Shown: positions 34,954 through 44,074, numbered from the stretch's first letter. The stretch is DNA of 64,000 nt from Anderseniella sp963787895 (GCA_963787895.1 CAWBEX010000004.1:62001-126000); one strand, 5' to 3'. Made by a program: numbers and translations. Notes: generated by a model not told the origin, from the sequence alone.

Positions 34954-36204
34954 ATGTTTTTCGAGATGCCCGTCAAGCTGACCAAGTCCACCGTCGACAA
35001 GGCCGATCCCAGGGTGGACGACTATTTCATCTGGGATAGCGAGTTGAAGGGCTTCGGCCTCAAGGTCGCCAAGGGTGGCCGCAAGTCCTACGTGTGCAAG
35101 TATCGCGCTGGAAATGGGCGGACAGCGCCAACACGGCGGATGACGATTGGAGCACATGGTTCGCCCTGGACGGTGGATCAAGCCCGTGCCGAGGCTCGCA
35201 AGCTTCTCGGACGCGTCGCAAACGGTGAAGACCCGGCGAAGGAAAAACAGGAGGAGAAGAAGCAGGTCACGGTGGCGGAGCTGTGCAAGCAGTACCTTGA
35301 GGTAGGTACCGGCACCAAGAAGGCCAGCACCCTTGCCACCGACGAAGGCAGGATCGCAAGACACATCATTCCACTGTTGGGCAAGAAGATGGTTCGCGAC
35401 TTGACGCGCGCGGATATCAAGCGTTTTCTTCAAGACGTGGCCAGCGGCAAGACATCAGCCGACATCAAGACAAAGCTTCGAGGCAGGGCCATCGTGCGGG
35501 GCGGCAAGGGAACTGCTTCGCGCACAGTCGGCTTGCTTGGCGGCATTTTCAGTTATGCCTTTGATTGCGGACTGATCGACGTGAATCCGGTTCGGGGCGT
35601 CAAACACTTTGCCGACCGGAAGGGCAACCGATACCTCAGTCAGGAGGAGTTGGTCGCGCTGGGGCAAGCACTGCGTGACGGGTCGGACAAGGGATTGAAC
35701 CCACAGGCTATAGCCATTCTCAGGCTGCTCATATTCACCGGGGCGCGCAAGGGTGAGATAGAAGACTTGAAGTGGAGCGAAGTGAACTTCGAAACCGGCT
35801 ATCTGCACCTTGATGACTCGAAGACCGGGCAGAAGTCGATACCCCTCAATGCCGGAGCTTTGGAGACTTTGGCCGCTGTTCCAAAACTCGAAGGCGCAAT
35901 CTATGTTTTCCCTGCCCATCGCAGCGAGGGCCACTACCAAGGCACGCCGAAGGTCAGGCAGATCATTCGGGAGTTGGCTGGACTGGAAGACGTCCGGCTG
36001 CATGACCTCCGGCATAGCTTTGCAAACGTTGCGGTATCAGGTGGCGCGAGCCTGCCTATCGTCGGTGCGCTTTTAGGGCATTCAGACAGCGGGACAACTC
36101 AGCGGTATGCTCATTTGCATGATGATCCCGTCAAAGCTGCTTCAGACAACGTGGGATCCAAGATTGCCATTTTGATTGATGGAGACCGCAAACAAGTTGG
36201 ATAG
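34954..36204 (+). CDS. Tyrosine-recombinase integrase
   Basis: A protein of about 416 residues. Residues 5-95 form the Arm-binding DUF4102 domain (VKLTKSTVDKADPRVDDYFI), then a core-binding domain, then the catalytic domain with R in FTGARKGEIEDL, H-x-x-R in HDLRHSFANVA, H in LLGHSDSG and the nucleophile Y in TTQRYAHL. All catalytic residues are present. It begins next to the tRNA 3' fragment, reading away from it. The start could also be ATG 34966. It marks a genomic-island border whose other end I cannot identify in the window. Confidence 0.93.
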   Translation: MFFEMPVKLTKSTVDKADPRVDDYFIWDSELKGFGLKVAKGGRKSYVCKYRAGNGRTAPTRRMTIGAHGSPWTVDQARAEARKLLGRVANGEDPAKEKQEEKKQVTVAELCKQYLEVGTGTKKASTLATDEGRIARHIIPLLGKKMVRDLTRADIKRFLQDVASGKTSADIKTKLRGRAIVRGGKGTASRTVGLLGGIFSYAFDCGLIDVNPVRGVKHFADRKGNRYLSQEELVALGQALRDGSDKGLNPQAIAILRLLIFTGARKGEIEDLKWSEVNFETGYLHLDDSKTGQKSIPLNAGALETLAAVPKLEGAIYVFPAHRSEGHYQGTPKVRQIIRELAGLEDVRLHDLRHSFANVAVSGGASLPIVGALLGHSDSGTTQRYAHLHDDPVKAASDNVGSKIAILIDGDRKQVG

Positions 36205-36550
36205 GAGGCCAATCCGAAGTTCGTATACGAAAATCTATGCCGAATGGCAGCCCTGCCGATCAACAGGTCAAATCTGAATTCATCACAAATTGGCACTTTG
36301 GGCGGAGAAATGCCGTTCACGGCAACCGCGAGATAGTGGCAGTCTTCAAGTGTGGAGCGGACATATTGCTTGGCAATCAAAACCAGCCGTCATTGACCTG
36401 ACTCGAACCCCCCAGACCCGGCGCCAAGAATGTGCTGTTGGACGCCGACGGACCGGATGCCGGCATGTTCACAAATCAACGCCCGGACGACCTCCAATAC
36501 TGAAATCAATCTGGCTCGCCGCCCCCCTTCAGGCCATGTTTCCACATCGT
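36205..36550. other. Gap between integrase and secretion locus
   Basis: About 345 bases between the integrase stop and the convergent membrane fusion gene. I see no supported gene, no tRNA and no clear terminator; one TTGACCTGACTCGA stretch is a poor FNR-box match and is not called. Confidence 0.4.
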
Positions 36551-37888
36551 CTATCGCTCGCGGAATGCACGGTTCATGCTGTCAACAATGGGCTTGGTGA
36601 TGTAGTTGAAGAATGTCCTCTCGGCTGTCTGGATCATCACTTCCGCCGGCATGCCTGGAGTAGGAGAAAAACCGTGTACGCGCTGAAGCTCGCTGACCGG
36701 CAGCGACACACGGGCCAGATAGACTTCACTGCGAAGTCCGTCATGTGTTTCCGCGATTGAGTCCGCGGATACATAGAATACTTCGCCATTCAAAACCGGC
36801 GTTGTGCGCTGGTTCAGTGCCGTCAGGCGCACCACGGTTTTCTGTCCGGGCCTCACTGTGTCTATATCGCTGCGAGAAATCTGCGACTCGATGATCAGCG
36901 GCACACCCGTCGGCAGGATTTCGGCAATCGTCTTGCCACTTTCCACCACGCCGCCTGCCGTATTGTAGTGCAACCGGATGATCGTTCCAGCAACTGGTGC
37001 GTGGATCGTTGCGCGCCTGAGAACGCTTCTTGCATTGCGTGACTGCTCGCGAACGGTCTCGAGCTCGGCCTGGACCGTCTGCAGCTCGTCCAATGCCGCT
37101 TGCCGGTACACAGCTTGCGTCTGGCGGATTTGGTCCTTGTGCTTCTTGATTTGCGACCTAGTTTCCGAAACCTCCGCTGCAAGCCTGCCGACCTGGCCTT
37201 CTGCATCCGCCATCGCCCGCTGGATGGCATTGACCTCGGTCCGCCGGATTAGCCCCTGCTTGAACAGCTCGTTCTTGGCCTCGAACTCCAACTCGAGGAA
37301 CTCAAGCTGCCTTGCCATGGCTTTGCGTTGTTTCTCATAACCTTGCGCCCGGAAGTCGAGTGATTCAATGTTGCTCAGGAGAAGCTGAGTGTCGCTCTGC
37401 AGCTTCTGTCTGGACGAGTGAAAATTGGTGACCTGGCTGTCTAGCATCTTGGCGATTTCGAGATCGCTGCGTTGCGCCATCAACTGTCTGGAAAAATCAA
37501 TGTCGCTCGCAGCTGCAGACTCTGCCTGCAATCGGGCCGAGATCGCTTCAAGACGCACCTGGCGCAGTAGGAGCTGGCGCTCGTTTGCCAATGCAGCGGT
37601 TTCATCGAGCCTTAACAGCGGCTGGCCTGCCTCAACATTGTCGCCTTCTGCAACAAGGATTTCCTGGATGATTCCTCCTTCGAAATGCTGGATCTTCTTG
37701 TTCTGCCCAGTCGCCACGAAGCTGCCCTGGGCAATCACTGCCGCTGCCAACGGCGCTTTAAACGCCCAGTAGCCGAAACCGCCGAACGCAGCGGCAAACA
37801 GCAACAAACCCGCAAGCGTGAGGCCACGGATTGAGCGTGGCACGTCCTTGAACCAGTCAACATTTTGAGGCAGGGCAATGTCGGTCAT
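36551..37888 (-). CDS. Type I secretion membrane fusion protein (HlyD/PrtE family)
   Basis: A 445-residue adaptor: short cytoplasmic start, one membrane span (LTLAGLLLFAAAFGGFGYWAF), lipoyl half motif HFEGGIIQEILVAEGDNVEA, a long periplasmic coiled coil (about 90-300), and the second half RATIHAPVAGTIIRLHYNTA. The end GMPAEVMIQTAERTFFNYIT is the typical HlyD signature. With the ABC protein encoded just upstream it forms the inner part of a type I exporter; the outer channel may be the TolC at 56105. ATG 37888 has AGGAGA upstream; the frame to 37912 overlaps the ABC gene. Confidence 0.95.
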   Translation of the reverse strand: MTDIALPQNVDWFKDVPRSIRGLTLAGLLLFAAAFGGFGYWAFKAPLAAAVIAQGSFVATGQNKKIQHFEGGIIQEILVAEGDNVEAGQPLLRLDETAALANERQLLLRQVRLEAISARLQAESAAASDIDFSRQLMAQRSDLEIAKMLDSQVTNFHSSRQKLQSDTQLLLSNIESLDFRAQGYEKQRKAMARQLEFLELEFEAKNELFKQGLIRRTEVNAIQRAMADAEGQVGRLAAEVSETRSQIKKHKDQIRQTQAVYRQAALDELQTVQAELETVREQSRNARSVLRRATIHAPVAGTIIRLHYNTAGGVVESGKTIAEILPTGVPLIIESQISRSDIDTVRPGQKTVVRLTALNQRTTPVLNGEVFYVSADSIAETHDGLRSEVYLARVSLPVSELQRVHGFSPTPGMPAEVMIQTAERTFFNYITKPIVDSMNRAFRER

Positions 37889-37908
37889 TTGCTGTTTCTC
37901 CTGACGCA

Positions 37909-39738
37909 TCAATGAAGTTGCCCGGACGCCACCGCGTGGGTCCGTTCGTTGAGAGCCTGCAACACTTCATCGCGATGGCCGAACATCGATACGGTGCCGT
38001 TGGTAAGCAGCATCACCTTGTCAACATTGCGCAATAGTGACGGCTTCTGGGTGATCGATACCGTAGTGATGTTGTTGTCTTTTGCGTGAACAAGTGAGCG
38101 CGCAAGCGCCTCGTCTCCCGAGGTGTCGAGGTTGGAATTAGGTTCATCCAGCACCACCATCTTGGGCTCGCCGAAAAATGCTCGAGCCAACGCAATGCGT
38201 TGCTTCTGGCCTCCTGATAACGGCGATCCGTCCACTGCCACGCGGGTTTCATAACCTTCAGGCAGACTGGCGATCATCTCGTGTACGTCGGCGAGTTCCG
38301 CAGCACGGTAGATCTGATCATCCGTTGCATCCGGTCTCATGCGCGCGATGTTTTCCTTGATGGTGGCGGGAAAAAGCTGCACGTCCTGAGGCAGGTAGCC
38401 GACATTCTCGCCGAACTGCCGCTGATCCCAGTTGCGCAGATCCATCAAGTCTATTCTGACGTTGCCGGAGGTCGGCAGGATGGAACCCACCAGCATCTTG
38501 CCCAGGGTCGTCTTGCCCGCACCTGAGTTACCGATGATGGCCAGCGAGTCGCCGGGTTCGAGAGAAAAGCTGATGCCGTTGAGCACCACTCGCTTGGTGC
38601 CCTGCGGCACGAACAGCAATCGTTCGACGTCCACCCTGCCTTGCGGCTTTGGCAGGTTGAGACGTTCGAAGTTGAACGGCGATGCCTTGAGCAGACCCGA
38701 GATTCGTGCAAAGGCAGCGCGCGAAAGAACAAACTGGTTCCATCCTTCGATGGCACCCTCGATCGGGGCCAAGGCGCGGCCGGCGATAATGGAAGCGGCG
38801 ATGACCATTCCTCCGGTAATGTGGCCCTCGATCGCCAGGTAGGCGCCCCATCCCAACATGGCGATTTGGGTAAGCAAGCGAATGGCCTTGGATATTGCAG
38901 CAGTCACTACGTTTCGGTCCTGGGCCGTCACCTGAGCCTTGAGGGACTGGGCCGTGTCCTTACCCCAGATGTTCACAGCCTCAGGGATCATCGCAAGCGC
39001 GTTGATGATCTGTGAGTTCCGCGCCATGGCGTCGAGGTGAAGGTTGGCCCGGCTCAGATAACTATTGGCCATGGCGAATGGCGCTTCGGTGATGCGCTGA
39101 TTGATCAGGGCCACCAGAAGCAACAGCAGCGCAGTGCCAATGACAATGCTGCCCAAATGCGGATGTATCAGAAAGACTGCCAGCATGAAGAGCGGCGCAA
39201 ACGGACCATCCAGGAACGACAGCAAGGTGCCCGAGACGAGAAACGAACGAAGCTGTTGCAGGTCTCCCAGCGTCTGATACTCGCGTCCGTTGCTGTTCAG
39301 CGAGGCGCGGGCGGCTGCGCTCAGGATGGGCTCGCCCAGCTGCGCTGCGACATCTACGGCAGTCCGCATCAGGATAAAACGGCGGATTGCATCAAATACC
39401 GCCTGTAACAGGACGGCACCCACAATCACCACCGTCAGCATCACAAGGGTATCAATCGAGCGGCTGGTCAGCACCCGGTCCGATATCTGGAACAGGTACA
39501 CCGGTATGGCCAGCACAAGTACGTTGCTTGCAAAGGTGAACAGCATCACTGCAGACAAGTTGCGGCGGACGGCGTGAAGCGACTTTTTCAGGTTTGCGTT
39601 GAAATCTATCCGGCCAAGCCGCTTGTGAAACTTTCCATCCGGCCCGCGGATGCCGTCTCTGCCATTGGCGAGCTTGCGATCGCTGGATTCGATAGGCCCG
39701 GTGTCGCCCTCGATCGTCTTCACAGGTTTGTTTGCCAT
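37909..39738 (-). CDS. Type I secretion ABC transporter (PrtD family)
   Basis: A 609-residue fused permease-ATPase. After a 50-residue cytoplasmic tail come the membrane spans (LFTFASNVLVLAIPVYLFQI onward) and an ATPase with Walker A GNSGAGKTT, signature LSGGQKQRIALARA and Walker B MVVLDEPNSNLD. No C39 peptidase domain is present, so it is of the RTX/protease-exporter kind. One oddity: the switch (H-loop) position reads SITQKPSLL, with glutamine where the family has histidine (ITHRP). The two genes upstream on the same strand encode likely substrates or surface partners. Confidence 0.93.
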   Translation of the reverse strand: MANKPVKTIEGDTGPIESSDRKLANGRDGIRGPDGKFHKRLGRIDFNANLKKSLHAVRRNLSAVMLFTFASNVLVLAIPVYLFQISDRVLTSRSIDTLVMLTVVIVGAVLLQAVFDAIRRFILMRTAVDVAAQLGEPILSAAARASLNSNGREYQTLGDLQQLRSFLVSGTLLSFLDGPFAPLFMLAVFLIHPHLGSIVIGTALLLLLVALINQRITEAPFAMANSYLSRANLHLDAMARNSQIINALAMIPEAVNIWGKDTAQSLKAQVTAQDRNVVTAAISKAIRLLTQIAMLGWGAYLAIEGHITGGMVIAASIIAGRALAPIEGAIEGWNQFVLSRAAFARISGLLKASPFNFERLNLPKPQGRVDVERLLFVPQGTKRVVLNGISFSLEPGDSLAIIGNSGAGKTTLGKMLVGSILPTSGNVRIDLMDLRNWDQRQFGENVGYLPQDVQLFPATIKENIARMRPDATDDQIYRAAELADVHEMIASLPEGYETRVAVDGSPLSGGQKQRIALARAFFGEPKMVVLDEPNSNLDTSGDEALARSLVHAKDNNITTVSITQKPSLLRNVDKVMLLTNGTVSMFGHRDEVLQALNERTHAVASGQLH

Positions 39739-39773
39739 CTTGCGTCCTGCTTCTTGTTGGTGGTTTGCGCGTT

Positions 39774-41750
39774 TCAGGCCAGCACGGTCTGCATGATGTC
39801 GGCTGGTGTTTCCTCTGCGTAAATGTAACTCTGGTTGCCACCTTCGCCGTTGTCCTGCACGGTCACATCGTCGGCCAGGAATGCTACCGCCTCGTTGGCC
39901 AGAGCCAAAGGGTCACCACTGCCTGGCAGCGGTTCGGTGCTGATCAGTTCGGCCTGGTAAAGCAGCGCATCAGAGTATTGCTCACCGCCCACATGGATGG
40001 TGGCATCCACGCCAGCATCGGTGATGGTCGCGAAGTTGGCGAGTGCGTTCTCGCCAGTCTCGATGGTCCAGTCTGCTTGCCCTGACGCCTGCAACAGCTC
40101 GCCGGCAAGGGCAACCTGATCCTGGTCACCAAGGATGTTTGTCTGCTTCAGGTACTGCAGATCCAGCATGTCGCCGGTCACGTACAGCACCCGCAACGCC
40201 CCAAGACCTGCAAATGCAGAATCCATCAACACGCCATCCTCGATGGTCTCGTCGCCGGAGAGGAAATTCTGTAGTGTCTGAAGATAGTCGCCATCGAGAC
40301 CTTCGAAATTCATCGTCCCGAACTTGTTGATGGCCGCCTGGTTCCATAGCAAGTTTTCGCCAGTTCCGATGGTGCCGCCGGCCTGAACCGGGTGCTCGCC
40401 AAGTGTCCAGATATGGTCATCGTCGAGCAGCAGGTTGAGCTGATTGATGATGTTGGCGTGGTAGATGTCGCCGCCGATGATGATCAGGTCATAATAGTGG
40501 CCAAGGTCAAGCAACGAGACGTCGTTTATCGCCAAGTTGCCACCGGATACTGTGACAGTGGCGGAACCGGACGCCGACAGCACCGTGGTGTCGCCATCCG
40601 ACATCAACGAGTACTGCTCGATCCAGTTCAGGAACACGATGTTGCCGTCAATGGTGGTGACCGCCCAGTCTTGCGGAAAGATCAGCGGTTCACCGGGCTC
40701 GCCTGCCGGGCCGTTGACAGGGTTGGACAGTACGTTGAAACTGGCGATATTGAACAGCCCGTTGGCCTGCGCCGGACCGGAGCCGAACCCGGCGCCTGCG
40801 CCGTTGCTGTCGACATCATGGATCACGTTGATCTGCGAAATGACGTCCAGGTTGACGCTGTCGCCGTTGACCAGGATGACCGGCGAAACGATCCAGCTGC
40901 TGGCGAGGCCTGCCTGATTGATCATCATGTTCGAGCCGGCCGACAGATCATGGAAGCCGCCGGTCTCCAGCGCATTGATCGGACCTTGCCCGTTTTCATC
41001 ATCGGTTGGCTGCAAGGATGGCGGCAGGTTTGCGACATAGCTCGGCAGCTCAGTTGCGGTCTGTCCATTCACCCAGCTCCCGGACAGCGACGCTTCATGC
41101 AAGACGCTGACAGAGGCATCGCCTTCATACGGCTGGTCGAAATGATCCAACCCGTCCCGGGCGGACATCATGAAATCACCAATGCCGTCTTCCGCCGACA
41201 GGTCTGCTTGGTCGTCGAACCAATCAAGCGTCTTGGCCTTGCCGGCCAGCGCCGTGAGTTGGCGCCAGGCCTCTTCGGCGTCAAGTGGTTCTATCTTGAT
41301 GTCGGAGTTGTTGAAGTAGTCATGGTCCGCAAGCCATATATCCTGCTTGATCAGGGCGGCGAGGATCGATGGCGGTTCAACCATGAACTGCAGGGAGCCA
41401 CCTCCGCCGCCGCCTGCTGCGACCCGCAAAAGGTCCGGATTTGCCGGCTCAGGCACGCCAAGGCGTCCGAGATCCGGCATCTGGGGTTGATAGAAGCCGC
41501 CTACCGGCATAACCGCACCTGGCGGGATCGGGTCTCCGGAGTCCACGTAACGCACGCCGGGATCAAAATCGACCAGCTCGTGGTCTTGCGTACCCGCCGC
41601 ATCGATGTTGCCAAGCGGGTCTGTGTCGTGCTCCTCGTCGGCTACGGCCTTGATCCGGTCGTAGGCCTCACGCATACGGGCCTGTTCGCTTAGAAGGTTG
41701 AAATGGCCAATAAAGTGGGCAATGGCCTCGCTAATCGGATCGAGAAACAT
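39774..41750 (-). CDS. 658-residue acidic repeat protein of a type I secretion locus
   Basis: I recognise no named domain. It has no signal peptide and is strongly acidic, as expected for a type I substrate. Residues 1-110 are a mixed head, 112-118 are a glycine run. From about 265 on it is beta-rich and repetitive. An ungapped 19-residue unit recurs: GDSVNLDVISQINVIHDVD (296-314), GNIVFLNWIEQYSLMSDGD (369-387), GDIYHANIINQLNLLLDDD (427-445), GDMLDLQYLKQTNILGDQD (526-544), plus half units at 133-144 and about 589-604. The invariant part is [IL]-x-Q, then D-x-D, which could bind calcium. Start ATG has GGAGGAG. It is probably exported or held at the cell surface by the adjacent transporter. Confidence 0.7.
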   Translation of the reverse strand: MFLDPISEAIAHFIGHFNLLSEQARMREAYDRIKAVADEEHDTDPLGNIDAAGTQDHELVDFDPGVRYVDSGDPIPPGAVMPVGGFYQPQMPDLGRLGVPEPANPDLLRVAAGGGGGGSLQFMVEPPSILAALIKQDIWLADHDYFNNSDIKIEPLDAEEAWRQLTALAGKAKTLDWFDDQADLSAEDGIGDFMMSARDGLDHFDQPYEGDASVSVLHEASLSGSWVNGQTATELPSYVANLPPSLQPTDDENGQGPINALETGGFHDLSAGSNMMINQAGLASSWIVSPVILVNGDSVNLDVISQINVIHDVDSNGAGAGFGSGPAQANGLFNIASFNVLSNPVNGPAGEPGEPLIFPQDWAVTTIDGNIVFLNWIEQYSLMSDGDTTVLSASGSATVTVSGGNLAINDVSLLDLGHYYDLIIIGGDIYHANIINQLNLLLDDDHIWTLGEHPVQAGGTIGTGENLLWNQAAINKFGTMNFEGLDGDYLQTLQNFLSGDETIEDGVLMDSAFAGLGALRVLYVTGDMLDLQYLKQTNILGDQDQVALAGELLQASGQADWTIETGENALANFATITDAGVDATIHVGGEQYSDALLYQAELISTEPLPGSGDPLALANEAVAFLADDVTVQDNGEGGNQSYIYAEETPADIMQTVLA

Positions 41751-41776
41751 GACGGGCTCTCCTCCGTACTAACTTG

Positions 41777-41890
41777 CCTTCCCTGTTGCTGGAAGGCTTT
41801 TTCTGATTGAGCCCTGCGCGCGCCATCAGGAAACGGCCGCGCAGAGCCAGTATTGTTCATCCGATGCCGGGCGGTGTCTCCACCGCCCGG
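41777..41890. terminator. Cluster of three hairpins between the two repeat-protein genes
   Basis: Three inverted repeats lie in the 151-base gap. Nearest the glycine-rich gene is a perfect 10-bp stem CCGGGCGGTG/CACCGCCCGG with a 4-base loop (41867-41890). Next is CTGCGCG/CGCGCAG. Nearest the 658-residue gene is GCCTTCC/GGAAGGC (41777-41798) followed on the plus strand by TTTTT, a textbook terminator for plus-strand transcripts. On the minus strand the first stem lacks a T run, so it may partly stop transcription or protect the upstream mRNA. Confidence 0.6.
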
Positions 41891-41901
41891 ATCAAATGAT
41901 G

Positions 41902-43389
41902 TTACGCGGCATCATCCTCGCCGGTAATCGTCGAGGTGAAATTGCCACCAACGACGGTCATATCGACCTGGTTACCCAGGATATTGGCGCCGAGTATGTT
42001 GCTCATGTTGAACGCAGTAGTTTCAACAGCAGCATTGGCCGAAGCTTCCGACAAGCCGTTCACGAAGGCATCGTCACCATTGTGCGATCCCCACATGCCA
42101 CCGGCACCACCGGCACCCGCGTCACCGACCGTGGCCGTTCCGCCGTTACCGCCAGCACCGCCGTAAGCATCGCCGCCATAAGCCTTGGAAATGGCTCCGG
42201 CATCGCCACCAGCGCCCTTACCGGCACCCAGGCCCGCGCCGACGCCGAAGCCGAGGCCCGGACCGTCGCCGCCATTGGCATTGCCACCATCGCCACCGGC
42301 ACCACCGGCTCCGCCAGCACCACCGGCACCACCAGCAGCACCATCGCCATCACCAGAGTTGTAACCCTTGGCCGCACCGAGGCCGACACCCAAGCCAAGC
42401 AGGCCAAGGCCAGCTCCGAGACCAGCACCGATTGCGTTGCCACCCATGGCATCGCCGCCATCGCCGCCTTCACCGCCGGATCCGCCCGGGGCTCCCGGCC
42501 CACCTGGTGCACCGCTACCAGCCGTTCCGCCGTGCTCGCCTTCGCCAACACCGATGCCCAGCCCACCGAGGCCGACACCAAGACCGGTACCGTTACCACC
42601 GGCCGCAAGTGCTGCACTTGCAGCGTGTCCGCCATATGCATCACCGCCATCATCACCGTTGGCCTTGGCATAGCCCGAGTTCGAGCCGCCGCCGCCGCCG
42701 GCATCGATGCCGTCGTCAGACGTGGCAGTACCGCCATTTGCATTGCCGTTCTGGTTGAACGCTGCATTGTTCGACACGCTCGGGTTCATGAGCTTGTCGT
42801 TGTCTTCCAGATGGGCCTGTTGGCCAATCACGAAGGCACTGTCATTGCCTGCGCCATTCAGCGAGCCATTGAGGATGTCCTCGATGGAGAGATCATCACC
42901 CGGGTTGTAGTTGATCTCGCCATCGCGGTTGATCAACAGCTTGTCGATGCGGCCACCCGACATGTCGATGTCGGCGAAGTCGTCATCAGTTGGCATGTAA
43001 CCGGTCAGGTCAACATTCACATTGGCGGTTGCCGACGAGTAGCTGTTGGCATCGCTGTCCGAAGTCGCATCGGACTTGTTGTAGTTGACGTTCTTGTTCA
43101 GGTTGGCATTGAGGTTGCCGTTCAGATTGCCATTGGCGTTGCCATTCGCATTGCCGTTGGCGTTGCCATTCCAGTTCTCACTGGACTGGTGCTGGCCCTG
43201 ATGCTGGCCTTGACCCTGACCCTGACCCTGGTGCTGACCCTGGTCCTGATCCTGACCCTGCTTTTGTGCCTGCAGTTCAGCTTGAATCTGTGCCTGTAAT
43301 TCAGCCTGGCCCTGACCTTGATGCTGGTCCTGATCCTGGCTCTGGTGATCGGAGTCCCACCAGAAGGGAAGGAAATTTTTCTTTGACAT
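41902..43389 (-). CDS. Low-complexity QDQ-, NGN- and glycine-rich protein, probable type I substrate
   Basis: A 495-residue protein in blocks. Residues 1-12 (MSKKNFLPFWWD) have no signal peptide. Residues 13-69 are almost only Q, D, H and G; 72-99 repeat NGNAN. Residues 100-210 are a normal acidic segment with one copy of the 19-residue unit found in the neighbouring protein (180-198, VIGQQAHLEDND). Residues 210-440 are glycine/alanine-rich, and 450-495 form a more ordered end (ILGANILGNQVDMTVVGGNF). Such sequence suggests a fibrous or gel-like surface layer or matrix protein. It is first in the minus-strand run that leads to the transporter. I know no named family. Confidence 0.7.
   Translation of the reverse strand: MSKKNFLPFWWDSDHQSQDQDQHQGQGQAELQAQIQAELQAQKQGQDQDQGQHQGQGQGQGQHQGQHQSSENWNGNANGNANGNANGNLNGNLNANLNKNVNYNKSDATSDSDANSYSSATANVNVDLTGYMPTDDDFADIDMSGGRIDKLLINRDGEINYNPGDDLSIEDILNGSLNGAGNDSAFVIGQQAHLEDNDKLMNPSVSNNAAFNQNGNANGGTATSDDGIDAGGGGGSNSGYAKANGDDGGDAYGGHAASAALAAGGNGTGLGVGLGGLGIGVGEGEHGGTAGSGAPGGPGAPGGSGGEGGDGGDAMGGNAIGAGLGAGLGLLGLGVGLGAAKGYNSGDGDGAAGGAGGAGGAGGAGGDGGNANGGDGPGLGFGVGAGLGAGKGAGGDAGAISKAYGGDAYGGAGGNGGTATVGDAGAGGAGGMWGSHNGDDAFVNGLSEASANAAVETTAFNMSNILGANILGNQVDMTVVGGNFTSTITGEDDAA
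43090..43345 (-). repeat. Short-period coding repeats (QDQ and NGN blocks)
   Basis: The coding DNA for the N-terminus of the glycine-rich protein consists of 6-bp (CAG-GGT/GAT style) and 12-bp (AAT-GGC-AAC-GCC style) near-repeats. Slippage here could change length between strains without breaking frame. Confidence 0.6.
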
Positions 43390-44074
43390 GATGCTTTCCT
43401 CACTGTTGAAGACAGCTTCATCACCAGTCTTCTTTCAAGGTGACATTCGGCTGTCGGTTCTGTTTGGCATCGCACTGGGATGTGGCTTGCACCGATCCGT
43501 CAGTTTTCGCGGACAGGCCGGGCGGTCCGCTGCCCGGCAGCAGATGCCGGGCGACGTTGTGCCACTGCGCGATGCGCTGGTGTCCCTGCATGGCCGGGCA
43601 ACCTTGCAGACAAAGCCTTCCCGTTTACCGAATCCTGTCGATCCAATGTGGGCGAGACGATGCCTTTGAGCTTGCGCCGTCCTGCGAAGAACCCATTGAT
43701 CTTGCCTGTCGTAGCGTTAGTTTTACAGCCGACAATTTGGTTTAGATCGTAATCGGTCCCGGTCTAAACCGTCTTTCCAGGCAGTTGCCGACCAAGGGTC
43801 TAGCAACCAGAGCAACCATCAAAGTCGCCTAGTTTCATATAGCTACGGCAAACTCTTAATGGGAATCCGGATGTTTCGAATGTCACCAGATCGGAGTTGA
43901 TCGGTACACAAATATATATCGATCGATTAGTTTACGTGATGGTAACTTCGGTATAGGTTTGGACTACGATTTGTTTGACGGCAACACGCAGAGACTGGTT
44001 GGCGCTGACAGGAATGGTGACACAAATGTAGCCTTCTGTACGCGTGAGCCTGAGTGAGTTGAAAGAGTGGTACC
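43390..44074. promoter_or_regulatory. Long divergent control region with an 8-bp inverted repeat
   Basis: 685 bases between the glycine-rich gene and the LuxR-type gene hold no supported gene. A perfect inverted repeat GGTTTAGA-N16-TCTAAACC lies at 43739-43770, a plausible operator. The part after 43850 is AT-rich and contains ATATATATCGATCGATT, suggesting promoters near the LuxR gene. Size and structure suggest regulated expression of the secretion locus. Confidence 0.5.

Noticed and set aside
36394..36408. A tenth FNR box (TTGACCTGACTCGA)
   Set aside because: The second half is TCGA, not RTCAA; there is also no gene start nearby.
41896..43299. A 467-residue plus-strand frame opposite the glycine-rich gene
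   Set aside because: It is an antisense product of the GC-rich low-complexity code; it has no ribosome site or known motif, and the minus-strand gene has ordered ends and operon context.
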